64,000 nt of DNA from Nitrosospira multiformis (GCF_900111585.1 NZ_FOHI01000010.1:1-64000); one strand, 5' to 3'. Shown: positions 33,588-40,717, counted from the stretch's first letter. Numbers and translations: made by a program. The notes: generated by a model not told the origin, from the sequence alone.

Positions 33588-33839
33588 TTAATACGTCCCT
33601 TTCATACTTAGGTTTTCCCCGCAAGTTACACTTCCTACCTTTCCATATTCCGTATCGGTAAATAACGTCCTACAAAGTTGAACCATACCAGTATGCGAAT
33701 CAAGCTTAATCGCTAATCCAGCCACAGTAGCAGTCAGTGTAAAGCGATTGCTTCTACCGTTCTCTAAAAGAGCGTAGCCGATAATTAAAGAGCTAATGAT
33801 TAACGCGGTTGGAAGTGTCAGCCGGTTCAGAAATGACAT
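33588..33839 (-). CDS. Small membrane-anchored hypothetical protein
   Basis: An 83-residue protein from ATG 33839, with AGGGA six bases upstream; the frame also opens at 33887 without a site. One hydrophobic segment (LPTALIISSLIIGYALL) follows a short positive N-terminus, so it is probably an inner-membrane or uncleaved signal-anchored protein with its C-terminus outside. Two cysteines lie in the C-terminal part (QLCRTLF, VTCGEN). It runs opposite to its neighbours in the element, like a lysogenic-conversion gene. Function unknown. Confidence 0.55.
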   Translation of the reverse strand: MSFLNRLTLPTALIISSLIIGYALLENGRSNRFTLTATVAGLAIKLDSHTGMVQLCRTLFTDTEYGKVGSVTCGENLSMKGTY

Positions 33840-34095
33840 GTCTATTCCCTGGAGATTAATCGGGTGGGGCAAAGCCGGGTTTCCCAATCATCAAATAATC
33901 TACAAACTCCCACCATTGGACCAAGGTACTAGGAGCCTGGAGTGTAACGTTAGGGTGTACCCAAAACTGACAGAATGGGCCTGACACTTTTACCCCTAAT
34001 TTATGTCAGATTAGGATTTCTTCTTTAATTAATTGACAGAGCTATACGGAGGTCTTAGACTTCAATCTGACAATTATTTGAAGAGGGAGGTAGGA

Positions 34096-34677
34096 GTGTC
34101 AGCACAGCGAGTAGGGTACATTCGGGTAAGCACGCTAGACCAGAATACACAGAGGCAACTTGATGGAATCCCCCTGGACAAGACATTTACCGATAAGGTA
34201 TCAGGTAAGGATATTAACCGACCACAACTCCAGGCAGCCCTTAATCATGTCCGGGCCGGGGATACCCTGGTAGTGCATTCTATGGACAGACTAGCGCGGA
34301 ATGTCGAGGACATGCTAAGACTAGTCCGGGAACTCAATGAGAAGGGTGTATCTGTTGAGTTCGTTAAGGAGAACATGGTGTTCACTGCTGGCAAGGAGGA
34401 CCCTAGGAGCGCACTCATGTTCACCATGCTTTCAGCCTTTGCTCAATTCGAGAGAGCACTCATCAAGGAGCGACAAAGAGAGGGCATAGCGTTAGCGAAA
34501 GCTGAGGGGAAATACCGGGGGAGAAAGCCAATGCTAAGCCCGGAAAGGGTTGCGCTACTCCGCCAGCGTGCTACAGAGAAGACCAATAAATCAAAGCTGG
34601 CAGAAGAGTTCGGTATCAGTAGGGAAACGCTGTACCAATATTTGAGGGAAGGTAAGGTAGCTGGCGCGGCTTCTTGA
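34096..34677 (+). CDS. Serine recombinase of the resolvase/invertase family
   Basis: A 193-residue protein starting at GTG 34096, which has GGAGG five bases upstream; a TTG at 34033 would add residues without family likeness. The catalytic domain begins RVGYIRVSTLDQNTQRQL with the nucleophilic Ser in RVST. It continues with VVHSMDRLARNVEDM and FAQFERALIKERQREGI, and ends in an HTH (SKLAEEFGISRETLYQYL). Such enzymes resolve dimers or invert segments. No clear res site pair was found. A terminator follows. It belongs to the 30.1-38.95 kb element. Confidence 0.9.
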   Translation: MSAQRVGYIRVSTLDQNTQRQLDGIPLDKTFTDKVSGKDINRPQLQAALNHVRAGDTLVVHSMDRLARNVEDMLRLVRELNEKGVSVEFVKENMVFTAGKEDPRSALMFTMLSAFAQFERALIKERQREGIALAKAEGKYRGRKPMLSPERVALLRQRATEKTNKSKLAEEFGISRETLYQYLREGKVAGAAS

Positions 34678-34742
34678 AGCTTTGAGCCCTCCTCCTCCTT
34701 ATGTATTAAGAGAACACATAAACCAGCAGTAATCTTAACCAC

Positions 34743-34778
34743 GAGGCCCCCTGGAGGAATCCACTGGGGCCTCTTCTT
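34743..34778 (+). terminator. Terminator downstream of the resolvase gene
   Basis: Perfect 8-bp inverted repeat GAGGCCCC / GGGGCCTC (34743-34750 and 34766-34773) followed by TTCTT. It lies 66 bp after the resolvase stop. Confidence 0.6.
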
Positions 34779-34909
34779 ATTGTCACGGCTGACTTCTAAG
34801 CGGTGCCCTCGATTGCTCTCTGCTACCTGCTCCCGCCCTCTAGCAGCAGTACCGAGAATATCCACGCCAGCAGCAGCTTCGTGTTCACCATCATTTGAGA
34901 ACAAACTAA

Positions 34910-35311
34910 ATGCAGAGAGTAGTACAGCCGCTAGGCCAAACGGTAGGGCTTTTCCCATTCAATCCCGAACTCCAGCAACAGGTCATTCAGACAGTAGAGT
35001 CTGATGCAATGAAGAGGCTGGATAGCCACATTCGTCCTTTTGTGGAACGGGGAGAAGCAATACCGGACGAAGGTATAGACCAGATAAGAGGAGAGCTAAG
35101 GGTGTCCTTCAAAGTATCGGGGACCCGCTTTAATGACCTCCTGTTCACAGCAATCAAACGTATTGGGGACGAGGGCAACCCGAGGATTTATGAGTTCTTC
35201 AAGAAGCGCCGTCCTGATGGTACTCCAGGTATGTACTTCATTCCCGCCTGGAAGGAGAAGATAGGGCAAGCTCAGCGTTATGCTCGAAAGGTGGCTAGCG
35301 CAAAAGGCTAA
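34910..35311 (+). CDS. Phage-type hypothetical protein
   Basis: A 133-residue protein, rich in charged residues. The stretch RGELRVSFKVSGTRFNDLLF and then KRIGDEGNPRIYEFFKKRRPDG shows a coding-like composition, but I recognise no family. It is the first of a string of small plus-strand genes leading to the antirepressor. The ribosome-binding site is weak, so the start could be a later codon such as the ATG of MKRLDSH. Confidence 0.55.
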   Translation: MQRVVQPLGQTVGLFPFNPELQQQVIQTVESDAMKRLDSHIRPFVERGEAIPDEGIDQIRGELRVSFKVSGTRFNDLLFTAIKRIGDEGNPRIYEFFKKRRPDGTPGMYFIPAWKEKIGQAQRYARKVASAKG

Positions 35312-35451
35312 AGGCTAAAGGCTTAGCCGGGGTTCACATCAGTATCTCCAGTGGGTTCCTATGGGAAGCCGAGGATGTGAAGCAGCTCCGCAAGTTCCTG
35401 AAGAAGGTACAGCGGGAGCTAGAGTTACGGGAGGACCTATATGGCCGCTAA
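35299..35451 (+). other. Short open frame preceding the 60-residue gene
   Basis: Open for 51 codons with phage-like charged sequence (EAEDVKQLRKFLKKVQRELE) and ending in a TAA that overlaps the ATG of the next gene. There is no ATG, and the only start is a GTG at 35377. It may be a small coupled gene or a gene whose 5' end was lost. Confidence 0.35.
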
Positions 35452-35623
35452 GGTTAAGGCCGTATTCAAGGCGAGTGATGTTCAAGGACTTGTCAATGTG
35501 TACGAGGAGACCAGCGGTTACTACGTGACCCTCGGTATCCCTCAGCAGTCCTTCACCAAGTCCGACCTTGGGGAGGTAATTGCTTTCCTGAGTGGACTTA
35601 AGGAACAGATAGAGGAGAGTTAG
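35441..35623 (+). CDS. Small phage-type hypothetical protein
   Basis: A 60-residue protein with a good ribosome-binding site (GGGAGG six bases before ATG 35441). It reads MAAKVKAVFKASDVQGLVNV, then YVTLGIPQQSFTKSDLGEV. It looks like a compact alpha/beta protein. It ends one base before the antirepressor start, so both are likely on one transcript. No family recognised. Confidence 0.6.
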   Translation: MAAKVKAVFKASDVQGLVNVYEETSGYYVTLGIPQQSFTKSDLGEVIAFLSGLKEQIEES

Positions 35624-35624
35624 G

Positions 35625-36275
35625 TTGAATGAACTCATCAAGGTTGAAGGCTGCACAGTAGGAAACGAAGCGGTACAGACGGTGAACGCTCGGGAACTCC
35701 ATGGGTTCCTGGGTGTGGGTAAGGACTTCTCAACGTGGATTAGAGACAGAGTGGAGCAATACAGTTTCCTGGAAAATCAGGACTTTGTTTGCTCCCCCGT
35801 TTTGGGGAGCGAAGGTAGGGGTGGACATAACCGTAAGGATTACCACCTTACCTTGGACATGGCGAAAGAACTCTCCATGGTCGAACGCAACGAGAAAGGT
35901 AAGCAAGCACGGCAATACTTTCTCGCATGCGAGAAACGGCTGAAGTCCCTCACCGTAGTCCCCACCCTCCCTGACTTCACTAACCCTGCCATAGCAGCTA
36001 GAGCATGGGCCGATGAGGTAGAAGCAAAGCAAGCGGCCCTGGTCCAACTCGAAGCAGCCAAACCTTCAGTAGAGTTCGTCCAGAAGTACGCCGAGGCTGA
36101 GTCAACCAAGTGCCTTGGGGATGTAGCCAAGGTGCTCGGGCAGAAGCCCCATGCTTTCTCTAAGAGACTGGCTGAGGATAAGGTCATCTTCAAGCGGGAC
36201 GGTGTGTGGATTCCTACTCAAGCTCACGTAGATGCAGGTAGGTTCGTGGTTAGGGTAGGGGTGAGTAGTTGTTGA
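35625..36275 (+). CDS. AntA/AntB-type phage antirepressor
   Basis: A 216-residue protein from TTG 35625, with GAGGAG upstream. The N-terminal half is an AntA/AntB domain: TVNARELHGFLGVGKDFSTW, then IRDRVEQYSFLENQDF, and DYHLTLDMAKELSMVERNE with the following KGKQARQYFLACEKRL. The C-terminal part (QKYAEAESTKCLGDVAKVLG, KPHAFSKRLAEDKVIFKRDG) is a KilAC-like DNA-binding domain. Antirepressors bind phage repressors and trigger induction. The protein ends a little early compared with typical KilAC proteins. After it, coding sequence almost disappears for 1.4 kb. Confidence 0.85.
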   Translation: MNELIKVEGCTVGNEAVQTVNARELHGFLGVGKDFSTWIRDRVEQYSFLENQDFVCSPVLGSEGRGGHNRKDYHLTLDMAKELSMVERNEKGKQARQYFLACEKRLKSLTVVPTLPDFTNPAIAARAWADEVEAKQAALVQLEAAKPSVEFVQKYAEAESTKCLGDVAKVLGQKPHAFSKRLAEDKVIFKRDGVWIPTQAHVDAGRFVVRVGVSSC

Positions 36276-36452
36276 TCGAGTAAAGACCTTAAGATATCCC
36301 CAAGACTCAACCAGAGGCCCTACAGTTAATTATTTTCTCTTTCCTATATCATTCCTAGGCAGACCCAATATCGCTCGTCCTAGGGCCTCCTAGAGAGTCA
36401 CCGCTGAGAAAGAGGCTCCCTAGTTAAGGATGACCGGTCTGATGTTCTCTCC

Positions 36453-36641
36453 ATGGCTGTCCAGTATTGGGTAGACCAGATGGACAAGGACGTTAGGAAG
36501 GCTGAAGAGGAGCATAGACAGGCCCTCCTTGAGTAAGAACTGGAGAGGTTCAGACACCATGTATTCGGGGGTACTCCTCATGCCAATAGCAACTGGCTAG
36601 GAAACAGGTTATTCTACTTTCTTTTCAGTGCCTTACAATAG
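36453..36641 (+). pseudogene. Short reading frame interrupted by a stop codon
   Basis: ATG 36453 begins MAVQYWVDQMDKDVRKAEEE and reaches a TAA at 36534. The same frame continues with coding-like sequence (ELERFRHHVFGG, ANSNWLGNR) to a TAG at 36639. It could be a degraded small gene or a short 27-residue gene. No ribosome-binding site is evident. Confidence 0.3.
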
Positions 36642-36830
36642 AAACGGTGGGTAAAACCACCCTATAGCAGAATCCCCCTCCGGGGTCAGATAGTTCATAT
36701 ACTTATTAGTTAACTATTAGTGTACCTATAGGTGTACCTATAGTGTGTCACTGGAGGGGATGCTAGGTGATCTATGGTTGAGTATGTACTGAGTACTACC
36801 ACCCAGGAGAGACCCCAAAGCCATAATCCC
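36580..36830 (+). repeat. Structured repeat block, copy 1
   Basis: Contains a 30-bp segment (36580-36609) and a 44-bp segment (36674-36717) that recur exactly in copy 2, with similar sequence between them. Inside are the hairpin GGTGGGT/ACCACC, CCCC/GGGG around TCC, the palindrome TAGTTAACTA and iteron-like TAGGTGTACCTA words. Confidence 0.7.
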
Positions 36831-36911
36831 AAGTATCCCTGTAGGCTCCTCTCGTCCCCCTAACGTCCATCCTCATACTGATACCGAGAGGGAGTTACAG
36901 GGCAAATCTCT

Positions 36912-37160
36912 ATGCCAATAGCAACTGGCTAGGAAACAGGTAGTTTTCCATTTGGAGTCATGGTCTTACAGCAGAATGAGGGGGTAAAACCCACCTTATG
37001 CAGAAGAGGAGAAGACCCCCCTCCGGGGTCAGATAGTTCATATACTTATTAGTTAACTATAGGTGTACCTATTGGTTAACCTATTAGTGTAACCACTGGT
37101 ATGTCCCTAAGGTTTCTCTATGGTGGGTATGTCCTATGTACTCCCTACCCAAGAGAAACC
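36912..37160 (+). repeat. Structured repeat block, copy 2
   Basis: Second copy: the 30-bp segment is at 36912-36941 and the 44-bp segment at 37017-37060. The sequence between the two segments is 75 bp instead of 64 bp. It ends in ACTATAGG followed by GTGTACC, which resembles the core of promoters for single-subunit phage RNA polymerases. Confidence 0.7.
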
Positions 37161-37486
37161 TATCCTTGGTTAACCCACTGGCTCCCCTCCAGTAGAACCC
37201 ATTCATGTCCCTTCTTGGATGGACTGGAGGAGGACCAGTGGGAATGCCCTTAGTGTCCCCCCCCCCAGGCTTACCCTATGGTGAATGTCTACTGAAGACA
37301 TACTCCAGAGAGAAACACCATCATTGTGTAACCCTTAGAGTCCCTCTCGCCCTCCTATAGATGCCTTCCTCATCTACCGAGAGGCTGCCCCTAAAGAGCA
37401 TTACCTTATCGAAGTCCTACTCTGTTGGGATGTACACCCTTCACTGTAGGCCACTGGGTCTCCTCCCTGCCCAGTGCTGTTGATGT

Positions 37487-37558
37487 GGACCCCCTAGGTA
37501 TTCCAAGGCTGAAGCCCTAAGACATAGCTCATGGTATTGCTATGTGCCTAGGGGGTCC
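37487..37558 (+). ncRNA. Candidate 72-nt structured RNA or long hairpin
   Basis: The 12-bp arms GGACCCCCTAGG (37487-37498) and CCTAGGGGGTCC (37547-37558) are perfectly complementary. Between them is a second 7-bp stem, ACATAGC/GCTATGT (37522-37528, 37539-37545), with a 10-nt loop. It is not a tRNA because there is no T-arm consensus. It could be a small RNA, a processing site or a protein-binding cruciform. No T-run follows, so it is not a standard terminator. Confidence 0.45.
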
Positions 37559-37812
37559 CCCTGAGTAGCAATATAGAAATAACTGTTTAGTCCCCGAGGG
37601 GGCGAGTGGTCTGAGGACTACTGTTATAGGCTCACGTAGTAAGCCCATATCAAGTAGAACCTCTTGCCCCCGCAATTGCCCCCTAGCTGAGGGCACATGC
37701 CAATATTCCTGGTGTGTGTCTTCGATTAGGGGGCTTTTGCGTTATGGCTGTCATCGGCTTACCACACCTCACCCTTTCCTTTTTTACTTTACCTTCAAAG
37801 GCACTCACCACC

Positions 37813-38184
37813 ATGTTTACTGCAATAACAATTCTCTCTAGCGCACTCTCCGCATTCAAAGAATTCACTGGGGACTCTGATGTTCAAGTCCAGACAGTCC
37901 AAACCTTCCTTATAGTCGCCACTTCAAGAAACCCCAGTATGGAGGACATAACCCGAATCATCGGACTTAGCCAAGCTGCCACTAGCCGAAACATCAAGAA
38001 ACTGGCTGAGGGTCCTAAGGCGCAAGAGGGGTACGGGTTAATCACGCTGAACCTGGACCCGTACGATGGACGTAAAAGAGTTACTAGCTTGAGTGCCAGG
38101 GGATATGAGCTTGTTCGCTTCATTGAGAACAGGACTATGCCCCAACTCTGGCAGCACTTCATTCAACTGGCGGTGAAACCGTAA
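37813..38184 (+). CDS. MarR-like winged-helix phage protein
   Basis: A 123-residue protein from ATG 37813; longer versions open to 37714 but add unrelated residues. The region VQTVQTFLIVATSRNPSMED then ITRIIGLSQAATSRNIKKLA is a winged helix-turn-helix, followed by a wing with YDGRKRVTSLSARGYEL. Related MarR-like proteins beginning MFTA... are, as far as I recall, found in podoviruses of proteobacteria. It probably binds DNA. The ribosome-binding site is weak. Confidence 0.65.
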   Translation: MFTAITILSSALSAFKEFTGDSDVQVQTVQTFLIVATSRNPSMEDITRIIGLSQAATSRNIKKLAEGPKAQEGYGLITLNLDPYDGRKRVTSLSARGYELVRFIENRTMPQLWQHFIQLAVKP

Positions 38185-38233
38185 CCCATTCAGAAGCCCC
38201 CTTCCATCAATTCTATAAACTCAATCCATTCCT

Positions 38234-38764
38234 ATGTGTGACCCAATCTCTATCGGGGTAGCTTCCCTGGCAATCGGTACAGCCTCTGCCGGTATGGGCT
38301 TTATGCAGCAAAGCTCTCAAGCCAAGATGCAGCGCAAGGCCGTACAGGAAGACTACACTCAGCAAATGCAAGCCCTCAATCTCCAGTATGACCAGACCAA
38401 CAAACAGGCCATTGATGAAATGTCTGCACGTGCCAGAGAAGCCATGATCGAATCAGCAAGGCTTCGGGCATTCTCGGGGGAATCTGGTCTTGCTGGTATC
38501 AGTAATGAGCGGATAAAGAACGAGAGTGCCTTCAATCTCGGGACCGATATTTCATCTATTGAATCCAATCGGCAAGCCTCATTACGGCAACTGCATCAAG
38601 AAGGCAAGGGGGTCCGAGCGCAAACTACCTCAAAGATTAATGAGGTTGTGAAGAACCGTCCTAGCCTAATCGGTACTGGGCTACAGATAGCTGGTGTTGC
38701 TGCGAACACAGCATCCAACTATCAAGCAGCTAAAGCCAAACTTCCTGCCCACGTAAGAGGGTAA
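38234..38764 (+). CDS. Podovirus-type internal virion protein (gp14-like)
   Basis: A 176-residue protein. The N-terminus MCDPISIGVASLAIGTASAG has a hydrophobic segment, followed by a long helical, Gln-rich region (QQSSQAKMQRKAVQEDYTQQ) and a C-terminal hydrophobic stretch GTGLQIAGVAANTASN. This layout is that of T7-like internal core proteins (gp14), which are ejected into the host envelope to form the DNA channel. It is the only structural gene of the element; no capsid, tail or terminase genes are here. So it is a leftover of a podovirus or was retained for another use. Confidence 0.65.
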   Translation: MCDPISIGVASLAIGTASAGMGFMQQSSQAKMQRKAVQEDYTQQMQALNLQYDQTNKQAIDEMSARAREAMIESARLRAFSGESGLAGISNERIKNESAFNLGTDISSIESNRQASLRQLHQEGKGVRAQTTSKINEVVKNRPSLIGTGLQIAGVAANTASNYQAAKAKLPAHVRG

Positions 38765-38851
38765 CAGTTCGCACACTAGCTGGCCCCTGATTAGTCTTCC
38801 TGGCATCCAAGACCGTACCAGGAATTATGCTTTCTTGTTATGGATATTCTG

Positions 38852-38869
38852 TGGTACCCTTGTGGTACT
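38852..38869 (+). promoter_or_regulatory. Paired GTGGTAC sites, candidate right arm-type integrase sites
   Basis: GTGGTAC at 38852-38858 and 38863-38869, 11 bp apart, matching the pair at 30189-30206. They lie about 70 bp from the right att core. Confidence 0.5.
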
Positions 38870-38937
38870 TTCTTTAATTCCCCATCACAAGAGCTAATAC
38901 TGGTGCGGTTCTAGGACGATAGTAAGAGTGCCCTGTT

Positions 38938-38953
38938 CCTGGTCGGGGAGCCA
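38938..38953 (+). repeat. Right attachment core, copy of the tRNA-Asn 3' end
   Basis: The 16 bases CCTGGTCGGGGAGCCA are identical to 30114-30129, the last part of the tRNA-Asn fragment including CCA. Together the two copies bound the 30.1-38.95 kb element. Confidence 0.75.
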
Positions 38954-39116
38954 GATAACTCAAAGAGTTATGGCGATAAAAAGAAAACTAGCGAAACTCT
39001 AAGAATCAATGTAAGTGCAGGTGTAAGTGCCTAAGCACTACTGTAAGAGGCAGAAATGCCCGCATCGCGCTCCCAACGCGGGCGCAAGAATCAACGCGCT
39101 CCTGATAACTCTCTGC

Positions 39117-39368
39117 CTACCGTATCACTTCCGCCGCCTTCCATAGCGGCCGTCCTCTACCGCCGGTTGCCGAGGGTAAACGTATTGCTTTTGGAAAGCT
39201 CGGAAGACATACAACCCTACCCATTACCGTACCTCGGTCTCGTCTGAGAGAGACGGCGATATCATCCGTATTCCATAGAGCGATTTTGGCAAGGGCAGGT
39301 GGGCTCAGCTTCTGCTCAATCCGTTCCAGTATCTGGAAAAGCCTTTCCTCATTTGAAATGGTTTGCAT
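39117..39368 (-). CDS. Small DNA-binding protein, paralogue 1 of 3
   Basis: An 83-residue protein from ATG 39368, with AGAGG eight bases upstream. The domain IALWNTDDIAVSLRRDRGTV, then FPKAIRLPSATGG and LWKAAEVI is an AlpA/excisionase-like helix-turn-helix. It shares this domain with the two neighbouring genes. It lies 16 bp after the stop of the second paralogue, so both are on one transcript. It lacks the final WA found in the other two, ending at VIR. It may be a regulator or excision factor of a lost element. Confidence 0.65.
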   Translation of the reverse strand: MQTISNEERLFQILERIEQKLSPPALAKIALWNTDDIAVSLRRDRGTVMGRVVCLPSFPKAIRLPSATGGRGRPLWKAAEVIR

Positions 39369-39384
39369 AGCGTAATCCTCTTTC

Positions 39385-39717
39385 TCATGGTGTCGAGAGA
39401 TACGATACGCTATGCCTAATTTCAATGAATATCAGTGCGTCCGCCCACTCCATTACTTCTTTGGCTTTCCATAGCAGTTGATCCTTTCCGCCAGTTGCGG
39501 AGGGCAGCTGTATTGAGTTCGGGAAGTCAGCTCGACGTAAGATTTCTTTCATTACCGTACGGGGATCCCGTTTCAGGTACGTTGCTATCTCGTTACCAGA
39601 CCAGAGTCCAATATCAGAAGGCACCTTTGCATCCAGTTTGCGGGCGATGCTTTCCAGGATCATGAATAACATCATGTTGTCTGGAATCAGATTTGTAACA
39701 TTCGTATGGACTGCCAT
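39385..39717 (-). CDS. Small DNA-binding protein, paralogue 2 of 3
   Basis: A 110-residue protein from ATG 39717 with a purine-rich GAGGAAAG site upstream. It carries the shared domain IGLWSGNEIATYLKRDPRTV followed by FPNSIQLPSATGG and LWKAKEVMEWA, plus a 20-residue tail. Its N-terminus (MMLFMILESIARKLD) resembles that of paralogue 1 (LFQILERIEQKL), so these two arose by duplication. It is divergent from the XRE-type third paralogue; the shared upstream region holds a perfect 18-bp palindrome and a strong operator. Confidence 0.65.
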   Translation of the reverse strand: MAVHTNVTNLIPDNMMLFMILESIARKLDAKVPSDIGLWSGNEIATYLKRDPRTVMKEILRRADFPNSIQLPSATGGKDQLLWKAKEVMEWADALIFIEIRHSVSYLSTP

Positions 39718-39756
39718 TTTCTTTCCTCTTTTGACGTAAAAATACAGTCGAATATT

Positions 39757-39774
39757 AGCTGCCGATCGGCAGCT
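39757..39774. promoter_or_regulatory. Perfect 18-bp palindrome between divergent regulators
   Basis: AGCTGCCGATCGGCAGCT reads the same on both strands. It is 40 bp upstream of the minus-strand regulator pair. It is a candidate operator for that pair. Confidence 0.5.
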
Positions 39775-39877
39775 TTCAATTACTGAGGAATGCCTGATTT
39801 CTCAAGTTTTCCCCATTTCATTTTTAGAGTGTTACCATTTGTATACTCATACAACAATAAAATGAGCATATGGGTAC

Positions 39878-39903
39878 ATAATGTATCCATTTGGATACAT
39901 TAT
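39878..39903. promoter_or_regulatory. Operator upstream of the XRE-type regulator
   Basis: An 11-bp perfect inverted repeat, ATAATGTATCC and GGATACATTAT, separated by ATTT. A third half-site (GGGTACAT) lies just upstream at 39872. The repeat ends 12 bp before the regulator ATG. That places it over the promoter/start region, as expected for autorepression. Confidence 0.6.
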
Positions 39904-39915
39904 CAAGGGAAAAAC

Positions 39916-40359
39916 ATGAATACTATCGCCTCTCGACTGCGCGAAGAACGCGAACGTCTGAAAATGACACAGGAAGCATTTGCCGCGGCGTGCGGAGTGA
40001 GCCGCATCGCTCAGGTACGCTACGAAACTAACATCCGGTCGCCTGATGCGAATTATCTAGCTGCAGCTGCGGAAATAGGCGTAGACGTTGCCTATGTAAT
40101 TCGCGGGAATGAAACCGGCGATGGAGGTAATGCGCAACTGCGGCCGATTACGACATTACCCCTTGAAATCGATCTATGGTCAGAGGATGAGATCGCAGCC
40201 TATCTCAAGCGGGACCGGCGTACCGTAATGGAATCCATCACCTGTCACCCGGATTTTCCGGAGACAATACGGCTGCCCTCAGCAACCGGCGGTCACGGGC
40301 AGCCCCTATGGAAAGCCCGTGAAGTAGTGAAATGGGCGGAAAGCTACCAGGGTCGGTAA
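39916..40359 (+). CDS. XRE-family repressor fused to the shared small HTH domain, paralogue 3
   Basis: A 147-residue protein from ATG 39916 with AAGGGA six bases upstream. Residues 1-65 form an XRE helix-turn-helix (IASRLREERERLKMTQEAFA, then AACGVSRIAQVRYE). Residues about 83-147 repeat the AlpA-like domain of the two divergent genes (IDLWSEDEIAAYLKRDRRTV, LPSATGGHGQPLWKAREVVK). So a repressor-type domain is fused to the same module that occurs alone next door. The operator just upstream suggests autoregulation. No integrase belongs to this cluster; it sits just outside the right att of the 30-39 kb element. Confidence 0.75.
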   Translation: MNTIASRLREERERLKMTQEAFAAACGVSRIAQVRYETNIRSPDANYLAAAAEIGVDVAYVIRGNETGDGGNAQLRPITTLPLEIDLWSEDEIAAYLKRDRRTVMESITCHPDFPETIRLPSATGGHGQPLWKAREVVKWAESYQGR

Positions 40360-40363
40360 TAGC

Positions 40364-40500
40364 TTACTGCCTGGCTTTCCTCGTCCCCGCTCCCCGCGCC
40401 AAATCCGCTGCGTTCTCAGGATCGGCCTTGCCCTCTGACACATCAGACAGATAGCCAAGTGTCCTTACCAGCGGTGCAGGAGGAGCAATCAGCTGTGAAA
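40364..40500 (-). other. Short coding-like frame, possible remnant
   Basis: The frame reads PPAPLVRTLGYLSDVSEGKA, then DPENAADLARGAG, and stops at 40364, four bases after the XRE gene. It has no standard start downstream of the terminator at 40526-40549. It could be a degraded small gene. I do not recognise it. Confidence 0.25.
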
Positions 40501-40525
40501 TGCTTATGATATGGCAACAAGAAAT

Positions 40526-40549
40526 AAAAAAGCCCGGCGGAGGCCGGGC
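40526..40549 (-). terminator. Minus-strand terminator
   Basis: Stem GCCCGGC/GCCGGGC around GGAG, followed on the minus strand by six T. No supported minus-strand gene ends just upstream of it. It may be a second terminator for the gene at 40757-41005, or end an unannotated RNA. Confidence 0.6.
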
Positions 40550-40687
40550 CAGGAGTGAGTTTGCCACAATCGCTTTCCTGTTTTGGGAGGAGAAGCGAGT
40601 AGGTAGATTAACAATATAAGGAAAGCTCTACCGTTAAATACTTAACGTATAAGAATAGAAACTTCCCGAATTCGGGAATTTCATGCG

Positions 40688-40717
40688 ACAAAAAACCCGC
40701 CGAAGCGGGTTTTTTGT
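40688..40717. terminator. Bidirectional terminator
   Basis: 13-bp inverted repeat ACAAAAAACCCGC / GCGGGTTTTTTGT around CGAA, with T-runs on both strands. It lies 40 bp downstream of the gene at 40757-41005. Confidence 0.8.

Larger units (their letters stand above)
36276..37812. other. 1.5-kb largely non-coding stretch with repeats and hairpins
   Basis: No gene longer than a few dozen codons can be supported. The stretch contains a broken short frame (36453-36641), a ~240-bp block present twice (36580 and 36912 on), short palindromes such as TAGTTAACTA, a run of ten C near 37257 and a strong long hairpin at 37487-37558. It may hold an origin, phage-type promoters or non-coding RNA of the element. 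Confidence 0.5.

Noticed and set aside
34443-34958. Minus-strand frame of 171 codons with a signal-like start
   Set aside because: More than half lies antisense to the resolvase and runs through the resolvase terminator. Only the first ~90 residues could be real, and they resemble nothing I know.
37487-37558. tRNA-like gene of 72 nt
   Set aside because: The outer stem is 12 bp rather than 7, and no T-arm or D-arm consensus is present.
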